A stretch of DNA of 44,079 nt from a virus, in the IMG/VR virus record IMGVR_UViG_3300029892_000190, positions 1-44,079 of that record, one strand, 5' to 3'. The position numbers and the translations under genes are program-made. The notes beneath the pieces were generated by a model. The model saw nothing but the letters and a program-made list of their open reading frames with translations. It searched no databases and was not told where the DNA came from. Below are positions 8,121 to 16,542 of the stretch, one piece after another (within the stretch, counting starts at the first letter, position 1; each line of letters starts with the position of its first letter).

Positions 8121-8527
8121 AGGGGGGCTCGCACAATGAACTTTCGTCCATTGTGGAAGCCCGTGACTTCAAGAAAAACGCTGGAAATGTTTCCCGCAGG
8201 CTCCGGCAGCGTCACTTCCAGAACCTCGATGTCGGTCAGCGCCGGTGCCCGCACCGTCAAGGCGGTGCGCACCATGGCCAGCGCCTCAAGCCTGGCGTTG
8301 CTGTTCAGCGGCTGGCGGCGCACGTGCCACAGGCCGCTCCCGGCTTCCGGGTCGGCATACCAGCCGCGCCGGTCGAAAAGATCATCCACCCGGCTAGCCG
8401 GGGCCTCGGCATCGGTATAGAGCACACCGAAAACCAGCGTGGCCGCTGCCGCGTCGGCGTCGGCCTGGGCAGGGTCATCGACCGCCAGGTCGAAGCGGCC
8501 CCAATCCGTCTGCACCAGTTTCAGCAT
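8117..8527 (-). CDS. Mu gp46-like baseplate wedge protein
   Basis: A 136-residue protein of the phage GP46 family (DWGRFDLAV near the start, DDLFDRRGWYADP in the middle). In Mu-like phages this is a T4 gp25-like baseplate wedge part. It lies between gp45 and gp47 as in Mu. The ATG follows the gp45 stop by one base. The 3' end carries one of the four palindromic sites proposed for late control. Confidence 0.85.
   Translation of the reverse strand: MLKLVQTDWGRFDLAVDDPAQADADAAAATLVFGVLYTDAEAPASRVDDLFDRRGWYADPEAGSGLWHVRRQPLNSNARLEALAMVRTALTVRAPALTDIEVLEVTLPEPAGNISSVFLEVTGFHNGRKFIVRAPL
8132..8194 (-). promoter_or_regulatory. Putative late operator and hairpin upstream of gp47
   Basis: Read toward gp47, GGAAACATTTCC occurs at 8194-8183, and the 16-base CGCTGGAAATGTTTCC on the plus strand is identical to the copy upstream of protease I. 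A 7-bp inverted repeat (CACAATG/CATTGTG, 8132-8155) lies between the site and the GTG start. It lies inside the gp46 gene, so it could be a chance match, but spacing and orientation agree with the other three copies. Confidence 0.4.
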
Positions 8528-8528
8528 G

Positions 8529-9104
8529 TCAATTCACTCCCGAGGTCGGCGCACCTGGCGCATTGCTGGTGTGGGTATGGCTGTCGCTCACGTTCTTGCC
8601 GTTCACCGTGAAATCGTTGGTGACATGGAGGCCGCCCTGCATCTGAGCCGCGCCGCCGTCCGTACCGTAGTAGCCGCCGTTGGAGTTAGTCTGCCCCATC
8701 ACCACCAGGTTGCCGCCGATCTTGGCGTCCTGCGTCGTCTCGAACAGGGGCGTGTCGGCGATGACCTTGGTGGCGGCCTTGGCCTCAATGATCCCGCCGC
8801 GCTTGATGTGCACCCAGTTCTCTTCGTCGTCATGGATGGCCACTTCGCCCTCCACCAGGTCCATCTGGTAGCGCTTGTCGCCGATCACGATGGCCACGCC
8901 GTAGGAGCGGTCGCCGCTGGGGAACAGAAGGTAGGTCTGGCAGCCAGGCTTGGGCCGATACGAATAGCCGTAAGGCTCCACACGGTTGAGGTTGTGCAGC
9001 GGCTCTTCATCCAGCACACGCGCTTGCACCTTGTCCGCACCGATCATCAGGCCGACGCCCTGGGCGAAGAGCAGCTGGAGCCGGGTCCAAATCTGGCCAA
9101 TCAC
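8529..9104 (-). CDS. Baseplate spike protein (Mu gp45)
   Basis: A 191-residue central spike protein. The N-terminal part has an OB-fold-like region (VQARVLDEE ... NRVEPYGYSYRP), the middle is a beta-rich shaft (DAKIGGNLVV, GGAAQMQGGLHV), and the C-terminus contains DSHTHTS, the His-x-His motif that binds iron at the apex of Mu and P2 spikes. The protein punctures the outer membrane during infection. It overlaps the gp44 gene by four bases. Confidence 0.9.
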   Translation of the reverse strand: MIGQIWTRLQLLFAQGVGLMIGADKVQARVLDEEPLHNLNRVEPYGYSYRPKPGCQTYLLFPSGDRSYGVAIVIGDKRYQMDLVEGEVAIHDDEENWVHIKRGGIIEAKAATKVIADTPLFETTQDAKIGGNLVVMGQTNSNGGYYGTDGGAAQMQGGLHVTNDFTVNGKNVSDSHTHTSNAPGAPTSGVN

Positions 9105-10138
9105 TTCCTGCCTCCCTTCACTCCTGCGCCACGCTTGGCCTTCTTCTTTTCCTCGCCGATGAAGGCGTTCCGGTGCATGACCTGCAACAGCGTCACGCTG
9201 CCGCCCTTGTCATCCAGGCGGAAGGTGCGCTCGCCGATCAGGAACACGTCGTCGATGCCCTCTTCGGGGATGATGACCCGCACCTGGGTGTTGATGGCCC
9301 ACAGCTGCCAGTTTCCGCCCTCATCCTGGTAGCGCCAGCCCGGCACCTCCAGTTCGATGCGATGGGCACGGGCCAGCCGCCGGTTGCGCTCCAGGTTGGC
9401 CCTGCGGTCGCAGCCGCCCAGACCATGGCCATGCCGGTCGGCGACGATGTGCATGGGCCGGAAAAAGCTGATCCCGCCATCCTTGGCCGCGCCCTTCAAG
9501 GCCGCGTCGCTGGCGTAGTCGTAGCCCTTGATGACGTAGTCGGAGAAGCGCAGCTTGAACTCATCGACCACCTCGTAGCGCTTGATGTGCACCCCATATA
9601 CCAGGGAGGCGACGGGCGCAGCGTTGGTCGGCTTGGTCAGCACCAGGCCGCCATCCGGGAGCGGGTAGAGCAGCAGATTGGCCGCCCGCACCGCGTTGAT
9701 GAGGGCATTGGCCGGTAGCTCGCACTGCATGGAGAAATCAGGCACCACGGCGGTTTCCGCCTCGATCTTCACAGGCACTTTGAAGGTGCTGCAAATGCGC
9801 TTCACGATCTCGCCCAACTTGAGGCCGGACAGGGTCTTGGAATACTGGCAATCCACCAGTTCCCGCCCAAGCGACCGGGCTTCGATATAGATGGCGTGGC
9901 TGTCGGCATCGACCTGGCGGCGGACGCTGTCCGGGCGGACCTTCGTCACTAGGCCGTCGCCGATCAGCACGTCGGCCACCGTGTTGGCCGTCAGGCCCAG
10001 GGAATCCCCGGTGCCGGGGCGGGTGATGGCCAGGCGCACCGAGGCGCACAGGTCATCCACTGACTCCCGGATATCGACCTTCTGCCAGTAGCCGTAGCGC
10101 AGGCCGTCGAAACGGATCTCGGCCAACACCTCATCCAT
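9101..10138 (-). CDS. Baseplate hub protein (Mu gp44/P-like)
   Basis: A 345-residue protein corresponding to the Mu gp44 hub, a structural relative of T4 gp27. The N-terminus is beta-rich with SVRLAITRPGTGD, and the middle contains a LysM-like part (SGLKLGEIVKRICSTFKVPV). It connects tube and spike. The C-terminus is basic (KKKAKRGAGVKGGRK). Order gp43-gp44-gp45 is conserved with Mu, and the genes overlap by a few bases on both sides. Confidence 0.86.
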   Translation of the reverse strand: MDEVLAEIRFDGLRYGYWQKVDIRESVDDLCASVRLAITRPGTGDSLGLTANTVADVLIGDGLVTKVRPDSVRRQVDADSHAIYIEARSLGRELVDCQYSKTLSGLKLGEIVKRICSTFKVPVKIEAETAVVPDFSMQCELPANALINAVRAANLLLYPLPDGGLVLTKPTNAAPVASLVYGVHIKRYEVVDEFKLRFSDYVIKGYDYASDAALKGAAKDGGISFFRPMHIVADRHGHGLGGCDRRANLERNRRLARAHRIELEVPGWRYQDEGGNWQLWAINTQVRVIIPEEGIDDVFLIGERTFRLDDKGGSVTLLQVMHRNAFIGEEKKKAKRGAGVKGGRK

Positions 10139-11288
10139 AGACCCGGCCCCTTACGAACAGCGGATGCCGCACCGCATTGCGGGCCAGGAAAACCGCCTCA
10201 TCCACCCCCAGCCGGTGGGCCAGTACGATGGCGGGAAGCGGGGCTGTCACGTCGCGGTAGGTGGCGGGCTTCAAGTCCTGGGCCAGCAGCGCCTCGATCA
10301 GGGACGTGCGGGCAGCCACGGCGGCCTGGAACACCGGATCGGGCAGGCTGGGCAGCAGCACGTCGATGGCGGAGACCACGCTGGCCAGCGCCGCGTCCCG
10401 GTCGGCCTCGGCCCGGTAGTCAGCCATGGCCACCTGGGCGGCGGAAGTCACCAGCAGGCGGCTGCGCAGGGCCTCTTCCCGCAGCAGGTTGCGGCGCACC
10501 GCGCCATCCGTGGCGACGACGCCGGTAAGCGCCACGGCGCTCTTGGCGGTGGCCACACGGGCAATACGGGACACCACGCGGGGGCGGTCGGTGTCGGCCA
10601 GGCCGCTGCTGTCAGCGCCGCCGCCCAAGGCATCGGCCAGGCCCCGGAAGGCCGAGGCGTAGGCGGCGGGCATTCCCATCAGCGTGGCCAAGTCGCCCTT
10701 GACCCCGGCGATCAGGCCCTTGATCTGGTTCGCCCAGGTGAGCGGCAAGGTGGCCAGGGAAATCACCTGGCGCAGTACCTCCAGCTTCTGATGCACGGCG
10801 GCGATGAAGGCCGTCATGCCGTCGGCGCTCATCGGCTCCAGGCCGAAGTCATCCTCCACCGCATCCGCCAGCTTGCGGGTGCGGTCGAAGGCCACGTCCA
10901 CCATGTCCGGCGTCGGCTGCACAGTCTCGCCGCCGGGAACGAACTCGATGGCGATGGTGCAGTAGCCGCCCTTGTCGGTGCTTTCACGCAGCGACCAGTT
11001 GTGCGCCCGAACCCAAAGCAGGCCCAGCCACGGGTGGGTGAGCCAGTCCGCGCCCGGCTCGGCCAGCTTGGCCAGGAAGCCGTTGCGCTCCAGGTCGTAC
11101 TCCGGGCCGATGAAATAGGCGTTCAGCTTCCAGTCCCACGCCTTGCCGCCCAAATCCTGGGTGCTCGGCTGTTCCGCGCCGGGGTACTCATGCACCACCA
11201 GGCGGCGGCCACCCTTAGCATCGTGGCTTTCGGTCAGGAACTCGAAGCCCCGGAACGAGGCGCGGGACATGCGGTCAGTCCAGGTCAT
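10131..11288 (-). CDS. DNA circularisation N-terminal family tail protein (Mu gp43)
   Basis: A 385-residue protein whose N-terminal ~95 residues match the DNA circularisation protein N-terminal family (ASFRGFEFLTESHDAKGGRR, then HEYPG and DLERNGFLAKL). Despite the family name, in Mu this is a baseplate/tail protein, a relative of P2 gpD/T4 gp53 region proteins. The rest is helical. It overlaps the tape measure gene stop by four bases and the gp44 start by eight. Confidence 0.85.
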   Translation of the reverse strand: MTWTDRMSRASFRGFEFLTESHDAKGGRRLVVHEYPGAEQPSTQDLGGKAWDWKLNAYFIGPEYDLERNGFLAKLAEPGADWLTHPWLGLLWVRAHNWSLRESTDKGGYCTIAIEFVPGGETVQPTPDMVDVAFDRTRKLADAVEDDFGLEPMSADGMTAFIAAVHQKLEVLRQVISLATLPLTWANQIKGLIAGVKGDLATLMGMPAAYASAFRGLADALGGGADSSGLADTDRPRVVSRIARVATAKSAVALTGVVATDGAVRRNLLREEALRSRLLVTSAAQVAMADYRAEADRDAALASVVSAIDVLLPSLPDPVFQAAVAARTSLIEALLAQDLKPATYRDVTAPLPAIVLAHRLGVDEAVFLARNAVRHPLFVRGRVYG

Positions 11289-13357
11289 CCCGGCGCTCCT
11301 GTGAAGAGATTCCCGGTGTTCATCTGCACGTTGCCGCCGCTGGCCTGCATGGACTGGCCTTGCAGCACCAGGCCGGGGGCCAGGCCCACGGTCATCTTGG
11401 CGTTGACGTCGACGGGCTTCTGCTCGGCGGGCTTCAACAGGTCTTTGATGCCCTCCCAGGCCAGGCCGAGGCCGCCGCCGATGGCAGCGCCAACGCCCGT
11501 GCCCAGGACCGGCACGATGCTGCCGACCGTCGCGCCGAGGGCCGCGCCGTTCAGGGCGCTGGAGCCGTAGCGGCTGATGGCGGACTCTTCGCCGAATCCC
11601 TTCTCCAGGGCATAGCCGCCCACGGTGGAAGCGATGCCCGCGATCCCGCCGACCTTGGCCATCCGCATCGCGCCCTGGCCTACCTTGCTGGCGGTCGCCC
11701 AGGCAGCCGCCTTGCCAATCGCACCGCCGCCGGGCAGCCCCTTGCCGCCCATGGCCACAGACGCCAGGCCAGCGGCCCCGGCCAAGGCTCCCAGGGCGGT
11801 GGTGGCCAGCGTGGTGGTGCCGACCAGCAGCGGGTGCTTGCTGGCCAGGTCAGCGAACGCCTCGGCGGCCTTGCCGATGGCAGGGGTCAGGCTGTCCATG
11901 GCGGTAATGCTCGCCATATCCAGGCGTTCCTTGGCGACCCGCGTCTTGACGCCTGCGCGGTCGGCCATGGATTCGTAGTCAGTGTCGACAATCGACCCGG
12001 AAAGCCGCAAAGCCTCTTCTACCTTCTGGCCGACTTCTTTGTTCCGCAGGCCGAACAGCGCTCCCTTGGCTTGCATGTCCTGGAAGAACTTGCCCATGCT
12101 CTGGCCTTCCGCCATGCCATTCAGCGCCTCGATGGCGGCGTCCTGCTCTTCCTTGGTCTTGGCCCCTTGCAGCTTGGCAATGGCGGGCTTGAGATTGGGG
12201 TTCTTGGCGATTTCCGAGTCGATGACGTTCTGCCAGGCAGTGAGGGGGTCAATGCCCTTTGCCCGCTGATCCATCAGGTGCTGGTACAAGTCGCCACGGC
12301 CAGCCTTCTTGAAGTCCGTGGCGGTGTCATTCGAGGCCAGTTTGCTCAGCAGGTTCTTGACGTTGTTGGCTGCCTCATCGGACGAACCGGCGGTGGTTCG
12401 TGCCTGCTGCAACAGAACCAGCAGCTTCTTGAAGCCTTCCTCGCCCGTGAGGCCCGCCGTCTTGGCTATAGGCAGCAGCGACGGCAGGTGCTTGGCCATG
12501 TCGTTTTTCTCGAATGCCCCGGCAGTAGCGGCGGCGGAACTGATGCCCAGCAGCCGTTTTGCCCCTTCGGCATCCTTGGCATAGCCGCTGCCGATGAAGC
12601 CGCCCATCATTGCGGCGACATCCCGGCTGGTGCTGCCGGAGCCGGTGGAGACCTTCCCGATATAGGGCAACAGGTCCAAGGCACCGGCCACGCCGCCGAC
12701 TTGGTTATCCGCAATAAGCTTCTCCAGGGCGTCCATCGCGGCATCCCGCGTCATGCCGGTGCCGATGGCCTTTTCAACCGCCTTGCGTATTTGAGCCTCG
12801 CCGAGCTTGCGGCCATCCTTGCCGTATTCCGCAAAGGCGGTGTTGGACAACAGGCCAAGACGCTCATCGAAAGACATGGCCGTCGCCGCTGGGGCCTTGA
12901 GCGTGTAGGCGGCAGCGGCAGCGCCCGCGACGCCAGCAGCGGCAAACTTCACACCGGCATAGGCTTTCTGGGCAGTAGTCAGCTTGCCCATTTCGTTGGT
13001 GAGTTGGGTCACCTTCTGCCGCATCTGGTCGGCGGCGGCGGCCTGCTGCTGCCAGGACAGGGTGCCGGACGCTTTGAGGCGGTTGTAGGCGGCTTCGGTC
13101 TGCTGGATTTCGCGCTGGATGGCCCGCTCGGAACGCACCCCGAGCACCTCGCGGGCCTGGGATAGCTTCTCGTAGCTGCTGCGCTGCCGGGCGGTGCTCT
13201 TCTGAGTGGCCTCGGCGGCCTTCTGGGCGGCTTTCTCGGTGGCTGTCGCGGTCTTGGCCGCTTCCTGCTGTGCGGTCTGCGAGACGGCCTTGATGCCAGC
13301 CGTCGCGCCGTCCCTCATCTTGAGGCGGACTTCAACATTAACGGCGGACGACGACAT
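11285..13357 (-). CDS. Tail tape measure protein (Mu gp42)
   Basis: A 690-residue protein: N-terminal coiled coil (residues ~15-110, rich in Ala/Gln/Lys), then predicted membrane-like Ala/Gly segments near 135-155 and 505-535, and a Gly/Ala-rich C-terminal part (LPGGGAIGKAAAWATASKVG). It determines contractile tail length and probably forms a channel for DNA entry. The ATG is preceded by GGAG that lies inside the 3' arm of a 10-bp hairpin, so its translation may be restricted. It is the first gene after a likely terminator, separate from the gp41 cluster. Confidence 0.88.
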   Translation of the reverse strand: MSSSAVNVEVRLKMRDGATAGIKAVSQTAQQEAAKTATATEKAAQKAAEATQKSTARQRSSYEKLSQAREVLGVRSERAIQREIQQTEAAYNRLKASGTLSWQQQAAAADQMRQKVTQLTNEMGKLTTAQKAYAGVKFAAAGVAGAAAAAYTLKAPAATAMSFDERLGLLSNTAFAEYGKDGRKLGEAQIRKAVEKAIGTGMTRDAAMDALEKLIADNQVGGVAGALDLLPYIGKVSTGSGSTSRDVAAMMGGFIGSGYAKDAEGAKRLLGISSAAATAGAFEKNDMAKHLPSLLPIAKTAGLTGEEGFKKLLVLLQQARTTAGSSDEAANNVKNLLSKLASNDTATDFKKAGRGDLYQHLMDQRAKGIDPLTAWQNVIDSEIAKNPNLKPAIAKLQGAKTKEEQDAAIEALNGMAEGQSMGKFFQDMQAKGALFGLRNKEVGQKVEEALRLSGSIVDTDYESMADRAGVKTRVAKERLDMASITAMDSLTPAIGKAAEAFADLASKHPLLVGTTTLATTALGALAGAAGLASVAMGGKGLPGGGAIGKAAAWATASKVGQGAMRMAKVGGIAGIASTVGGYALEKGFGEESAISRYGSSALNGAALGATVGSIVPVLGTGVGAAIGGGLGLAWEGIKDLLKPAEQKPVDVNAKMTVGLAPGLVLQGQSMQASGGNVQMNTGNLFTGAPG

Positions 13358-13360
13358 AAG

Positions 13361-13394
13361 AAAAGCTCCAGAACCGGGGGGGTATCTGGAGCTT
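13361..13394 (-). terminator. Terminator-like hairpin covering the tape measure RBS
   Basis: A perfect 10-bp stem (AAGCTCCAGA / TCTGGAGCTT, 12-base loop) is followed on the minus strand by TTTTCTT. The GGAG for the tape measure gene (8 bases before ATG) is in the 3' arm. It could stop upstream transcription, hide the ribosome binding site, or both. Confidence 0.65.
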
Positions 13395-13417
13395 ATCGGT
13401 GGGTGCCCGGATGGGGC

Positions 13418-13437
13418 AGGCGTGAAACGTTTCCCGC
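13418..13437 (-). promoter_or_regulatory. Putative late operator upstream of the tape measure gene
   Basis: The palindrome GAAACGTTTC at 13424-13433 is part of GGGAAACGTTTCACGCC (read toward the gene), 67 bases upstream of the tape measure ATG. It shares GGAAACGTTTCACGCC with the site before the holin. Binding by the Mor-like activator is inferred. Confidence 0.5.
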
Positions 13438-13451
13438 TGGTTACGCTTGGC

Positions 13452-13867
13452 CTATCTGAACTGTCTGCCGCTCATCACGGCGGCCAATTCGGCCAGGACA
13501 TAGAGCTTTCTCAAGGGTAGCGCTTCGACCACCGGGAGCGGCTGGTGCATCACGTTCATCAGCAGCCCCACGGCGGTCAGGATGCGCACTACTTTTTTTG
13601 GATAGCTTCCTCGCCTTCCTCGGCCTCATCCGCCTGGATGAGTTCGTCGGCGATCTTCTCGGCGGCCCGGTAGTCGGGGCCGCGCAGCTGTCGGATGAGG
13701 CTTTCGTCAGTGCCGGTCAGGCTGGCGATCAGCGCGATCCGCTGGGCCACGCCGCCGCGCTGGTCGAACGCCAGGTAGTCCCCGGCGGTGGTGTGGTCGC
13801 GGAACGTCAGGGAGTCGATGGTCTTCTTGCCGAAGGTCAGCGGGTGCTTAAGGGGTAGCTTGGCCAT
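13452..13867 (-). CDS. Programmed -1 frameshift product of the tail chaperone (gp41 extended)
   Basis: The gp41 frame ends CAA AAA AAG TAG, which contains the efficient slippery heptamer A AAA AAG (13598-13592) in the correct phase directly before the stop codon. In the -1 frame translation continues about 46 residues (VVRILTAVGLLMNVMHQ ... VMSGRQFR) to a TAG at 13452-13454, with GC3-rich codons and no start of its own at its beginning. The fusion is about 138 residues. This mirrors lambda G-T and frameshifted chaperones of contractile-tailed phages. The extension lies between the chaperone and the tape measure gene, as expected. Confidence 0.82.
13589..13867 (-). CDS. Tail assembly chaperone, zero-frame (Mu gp41)
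   Basis: A 92-residue protein with the beginning typical of phage tail assembly proteins of the Mu gp41/P2 E type (LKHPLTFGKKTIDSLTFRDHT) and an acidic C-terminus (ADEAEEGEEAIQKK). It would bind the tape measure protein during tube assembly. It lies between the gp49-like gene and the tape measure. The final three codons are the slippery sequence for the -1 extension. Confidence 0.84.
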   Translation of the reverse strand: MAKLPLKHPLTFGKKTIDSLTFRDHTTAGDYLAFDQRGGVAQRIALIASLTGTDESLIRQLRGPDYRAAEKIADELIQADEAEEGEEAIQKK

Positions 13868-13876
13868 GGTGTCCTC

Positions 13877-14176
13877 TTAGGCGGTTGCTTGCAGGGTATT
13901 GCGGAGGGCGTAGCCTTCCAGCGCCCAGATTTTGCCCTTGGCGTTGTCCCTGGCGATCTTGCGCCCCAGGGCTTCGTCAAAGTTCTCGGGGCTGGCGCAG
14001 GCGCTTTCGCCCACCACGTTGAAGCCGTTGGCCAGCGTCAGGCAGCAGACCGTCAGGGTGGTGTCGGGGAAGACGTGGTATGCCTCGCCGACGATGACCT
14101 CTTCGATCCGCTGGGGAGTGACGCGGGGCGCGGTCAGGCCCTTGGCCTGGATTTCCCGTTCGATGATGTTGTCCAT
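13877..14176 (-). CDS. Phage Gp49-like small protein
   Basis: A 99-residue protein with the C-terminal signature DNAKGKIWALEGYALRN, characteristic of the Gp49-like family found in many phages. The family features an N-terminal helix, a CCLTLANGF beta strand and this helical end. The role is unknown. It sits between the tail tube and tail chaperone genes, with 9-base gaps on both sides, and so belongs to the tail operon. Confidence 0.72.
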   Translation of the reverse strand: MDNIIEREIQAKGLTAPRVTPQRIEEVIVGEAYHVFPDTTLTVCCLTLANGFNVVGESACASPENFDEALGRKIARDNAKGKIWALEGYALRNTLQATA

Positions 14177-14185
14177 GGTTGCCTC

Positions 14186-14548
14186 TTAGGAAATCTGCTC
14201 GGAGGTGTTGGACATGATGGTGAGCTTGCTCTCGCCGTCGCCGACCGGGACCGGCTCGGTGACGAAAGCCATGCTCATCATATGCACGTGGCCATCGGCC
14301 AGGCGCACCGTCACGTCCTCATCCTTGATGGCGTTGAGGGCAATGATGTCCACCCCGCCCAGCAGGTTGATGTTCAGTTCCAGCTTGGCCGGAACGCCGG
14401 ACTCGGTGAAGCCGCCGTCTTCCGGCAGGCGGCCCCCCTTGTGTTCGCGCTTGACCCCGCTCGGGGTGAAGGTGCCGGGCTTCTCCGCCAGCGGCAGCTT
14501 GCCGATGGAGGGCACCGACACGGTGCGGATGTTGTTGATTTGTGCCAT
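14186..14548 (-). CDS. Tail tube protein (Mu gp40/M-like)
   Basis: A 120-residue protein with alternating strand pattern (VPSIGKLPLAEKPGTFTPSG; PAKLELNINLLGGVD; DVTVRLADGHVHMMSMAFV), matching the Mu tail tube family. It polymerises into the inner tube, directly downstream of the sheath gene as in Mu. Confidence 0.86.
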   Translation of the reverse strand: MAQINNIRTVSVPSIGKLPLAEKPGTFTPSGVKREHKGGRLPEDGGFTESGVPAKLELNINLLGGVDIIALNAIKDEDVTVRLADGHVHMMSMAFVTEPVPVGDGESKLTIMSNTSEQIS

Positions 14549-14590
14549 GGGTAAAGCCCTTTCAAATCGGGTTTGGGATCAGTGCGCTGC

Positions 14591-16066
14591 TTAGTACGCA
14601 GGCACGGCCTTGCGGAAGCTGGAGCGGCCCGCCAGGATGTAGAACGGCGAGTTCACCACCGGGTCATCCCGGAAATTGAAGCGGCTCGGGTTGTCCGGGT
14701 CTTGCTCCACAAACAGGGTGCCCTTGTAGTAGCTGTACGCCTGCACCCAGCCGTATTCCGCCATCAGCACGTTCTTGTAGAGGGACAGCAGGAACGCCTT
14801 GACGCCGTCCTCGGTGGTGATGGGCAGGCCGGGGCGGTAGCCCTCATCGGTCTTGGCCGCCACCGTGCCCCGGAACTTCTGGATGGCCCCGATGCGCTGT
14901 TCGTAGCGGATGCGCTCCATCACCTCGGCCACGTTGATGTCCAGGTAGGCGTCGTCGGCGCTGCCGTCGGAGCGGTACTGGTACATGGAGATCAGGCGCT
15001 TGATGTAGCAGGAGCCATCCTTGCCGACTTCCATCAGGGACATGCCCTTGAACAGCAGGCTGTTGCCGTTGGTGAAGTCGTTGTAGCCCACGTCCGCTTT
15101 CAGGCCGGGCAGCGGCGTCCCTTCCAGGGAAATGACCGGGTTGTTGTAGAGGCGCGGCGCGGCAGCGGCGGCCAGGGTGGCAGCCGCCTCCCAGGTGGTG
15201 GGCGGGTTGATGCCCAGCCACACGTCGCTAATGTGCTCGTAGTTCTTGGTCTCGCCGAAGCCAGCCGCCGCCGCGTAGTCGCCACGGAAGGCGGTGAAGG
15301 CGCGGAACCCGGCCTGCACCGGCACGGCATAGCGCCGCTGGCTCTCGGTATGCCAGGCGGCCAGGGTGGCGGCATCGTTGATGCCCAGCACCACGTAGCG
15401 GAACCAGCGCTGACCGATCTGGGCGGCCAGGTCGCCGGGCGCGGGGTCGCCAGCACCGCCGGACATGGCCACCAGGGCCAGCACCAGGCCCGCCGGGGTG
15501 TCCTCGCCGTAGAGATTCAGGCGCAAGTCGATGGCGTTGCCGCAGGTGCCCTTGTGGCGGGCGGTCAGCGTCACCACGGCACCGGCAGCCGCAGCCGTCA
15601 CCGGGATGTCGATACCGGCGTCGGTGATGGCCTGGGCGATGGCGGTGGCGATTTGGGCCGCAGTCTGGCCGATGGAGACGCCCACGCTGATGAGCTTCTG
15701 GGCGATGTAGATGGCCAGGGTGCCGCTGGCGGTGGCGGGGCTGGTCACCGTGATGGTGCCGGTCGCGGCCACGCCCGCCGGGTTGTCGGCATAGGGCAGC
15801 ATGAAGATGTCAAAGGTCGGGTCGATCTTGCGGTAGCGGGCAGCCATCTGCGCCAGCATGGAGCCGGGGCCAGCCTTGGCCTTGGCATCCTCGATACCGG
15901 AGAGACGCACCACCTCCCCGACCGGGGCGGTGCCGGTCGGGAGCTTCTGGCCGACCAGCAGCACTACGGGCAGGTCACCGCCCAGCCCGGCCTGGCTGCC
16001 GTCGATCTCGATATAGGCGCCGGGATAGCGCAGCGCCTGGGGGACTTCGGAAAAAGTAATGGTCAC
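14591..16066 (-). CDS. Contractile tail sheath protein (Mu gp39/L)
   Basis: A 491-residue sheath protein. The start (ITFSEVPQALRYPGAYIEIDGS) and the end (FNFRDDPVVNSPFYILAGRSSFRK) fit the Mu-type sheath family. It forms the contractile outer cylinder around the tube. It overlaps the gp37 gene by four bases, in the order gp37-sheath-tube of Mu. Very GC-rich codon use throughout explains the long empty frames on the opposite strand. Confidence 0.92.
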   Translation of the reverse strand: MTITFSEVPQALRYPGAYIEIDGSQAGLGGDLPVVLLVGQKLPTGTAPVGEVVRLSGIEDAKAKAGPGSMLAQMAARYRKIDPTFDIFMLPYADNPAGVAATGTITVTSPATASGTLAIYIAQKLISVGVSIGQTAAQIATAIAQAITDAGIDIPVTAAAAGAVVTLTARHKGTCGNAIDLRLNLYGEDTPAGLVLALVAMSGGAGDPAPGDLAAQIGQRWFRYVVLGINDAATLAAWHTESQRRYAVPVQAGFRAFTAFRGDYAAAAGFGETKNYEHISDVWLGINPPTTWEAAATLAAAAAPRLYNNPVISLEGTPLPGLKADVGYNDFTNGNSLLFKGMSLMEVGKDGSCYIKRLISMYQYRSDGSADDAYLDINVAEVMERIRYEQRIGAIQKFRGTVAAKTDEGYRPGLPITTEDGVKAFLLSLYKNVLMAEYGWVQAYSYYKGTLFVEQDPDNPSRFNFRDDPVVNSPFYILAGRSSFRKAVPAY

Positions 16067-16542
16067 AGCTTGTCTCCCGTATAGGTGAGTTGATCAAAGG
16101 GCGCCGGGTCCGGCAGGTAGTTGGTAATCAGAGCCTCGAAGTCGTAGCGGTCGCGCCAGTAGAGGTCGCCGTCGGTGTATTCCAATACCTGGCCCCCAGC
16201 GAACTGGAGCGGGCGCACGTTCGGCTCGATCTCCCAGCCCAGCAGCAAGGTCTTCACCGCCTGGCGATACTTGAGCAGCACGTCGTCGGTTTCGCCCTGG
16301 GCGTGGGTGCGGGCGTTCTCGATGGCGATGACCACGTCGAACGCCAGCGTCACGTTCTCGGCCCGCTCCCCGGCGTGCTGCACCTTGTCCGCCGCCCGCA
16401 CGATCCAGGCGGCGGGAAGGGGCAAGGATTCGGGGCGGATGCGGGCGAACTCGGCGGCCCCGGCCACCTGGCGGAACCACACGCCGTCGAACCCGGCGGG
16501 CTTCTTCTCCAGGCGGGCGATGAGGGGCCGGAGCGAAATCAC
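16063..16542 (-). CDS. Mu gp37-like tail terminator protein (DUF1834)
   Basis: A 159-residue protein of the Mu gp37/DUF1834 family (GFDGVWFRQVAGAAEFARI; the central VTLAFDVVIAIENAR strand; the YWRDRYDFEALI end). In Mu this is thought to be a tail terminator or neck component. It overlaps the upstream gp36 gene by four bases and the sheath gene by four bases. Confidence 0.82.
   Translation of the reverse strand: MISLRPLIARLEKKPAGFDGVWFRQVAGAAEFARIRPESLPLPAAWIVRAADKVQHAGERAENVTLAFDVVIAIENARTHAQGETDDVLLKYRQAVKTLLLGWEIEPNVRPLQFAGGQVLEYTDGDLYWRDRYDFEALITNYLPDPAPFDQLTYTGDKL

Noticed and set aside
11360-13165. Long plus-strand open frame opposite the tape measure gene
   Set aside because: A shadow of high-GC coding; composition is Gly/His/Gln-rich without any protein family.
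13441-13629. Separate 62-codon gene between tail chaperone and tape measure
   Set aside because: It is in a different frame from the frameshift extension, very Arg-rich, and lacks a ribosome binding site; the -1 extension explains the region better.
14573-16084. Plus-strand open frame opposite the sheath gene
   Set aside because: Same reason: antisense to a certain sheath gene.
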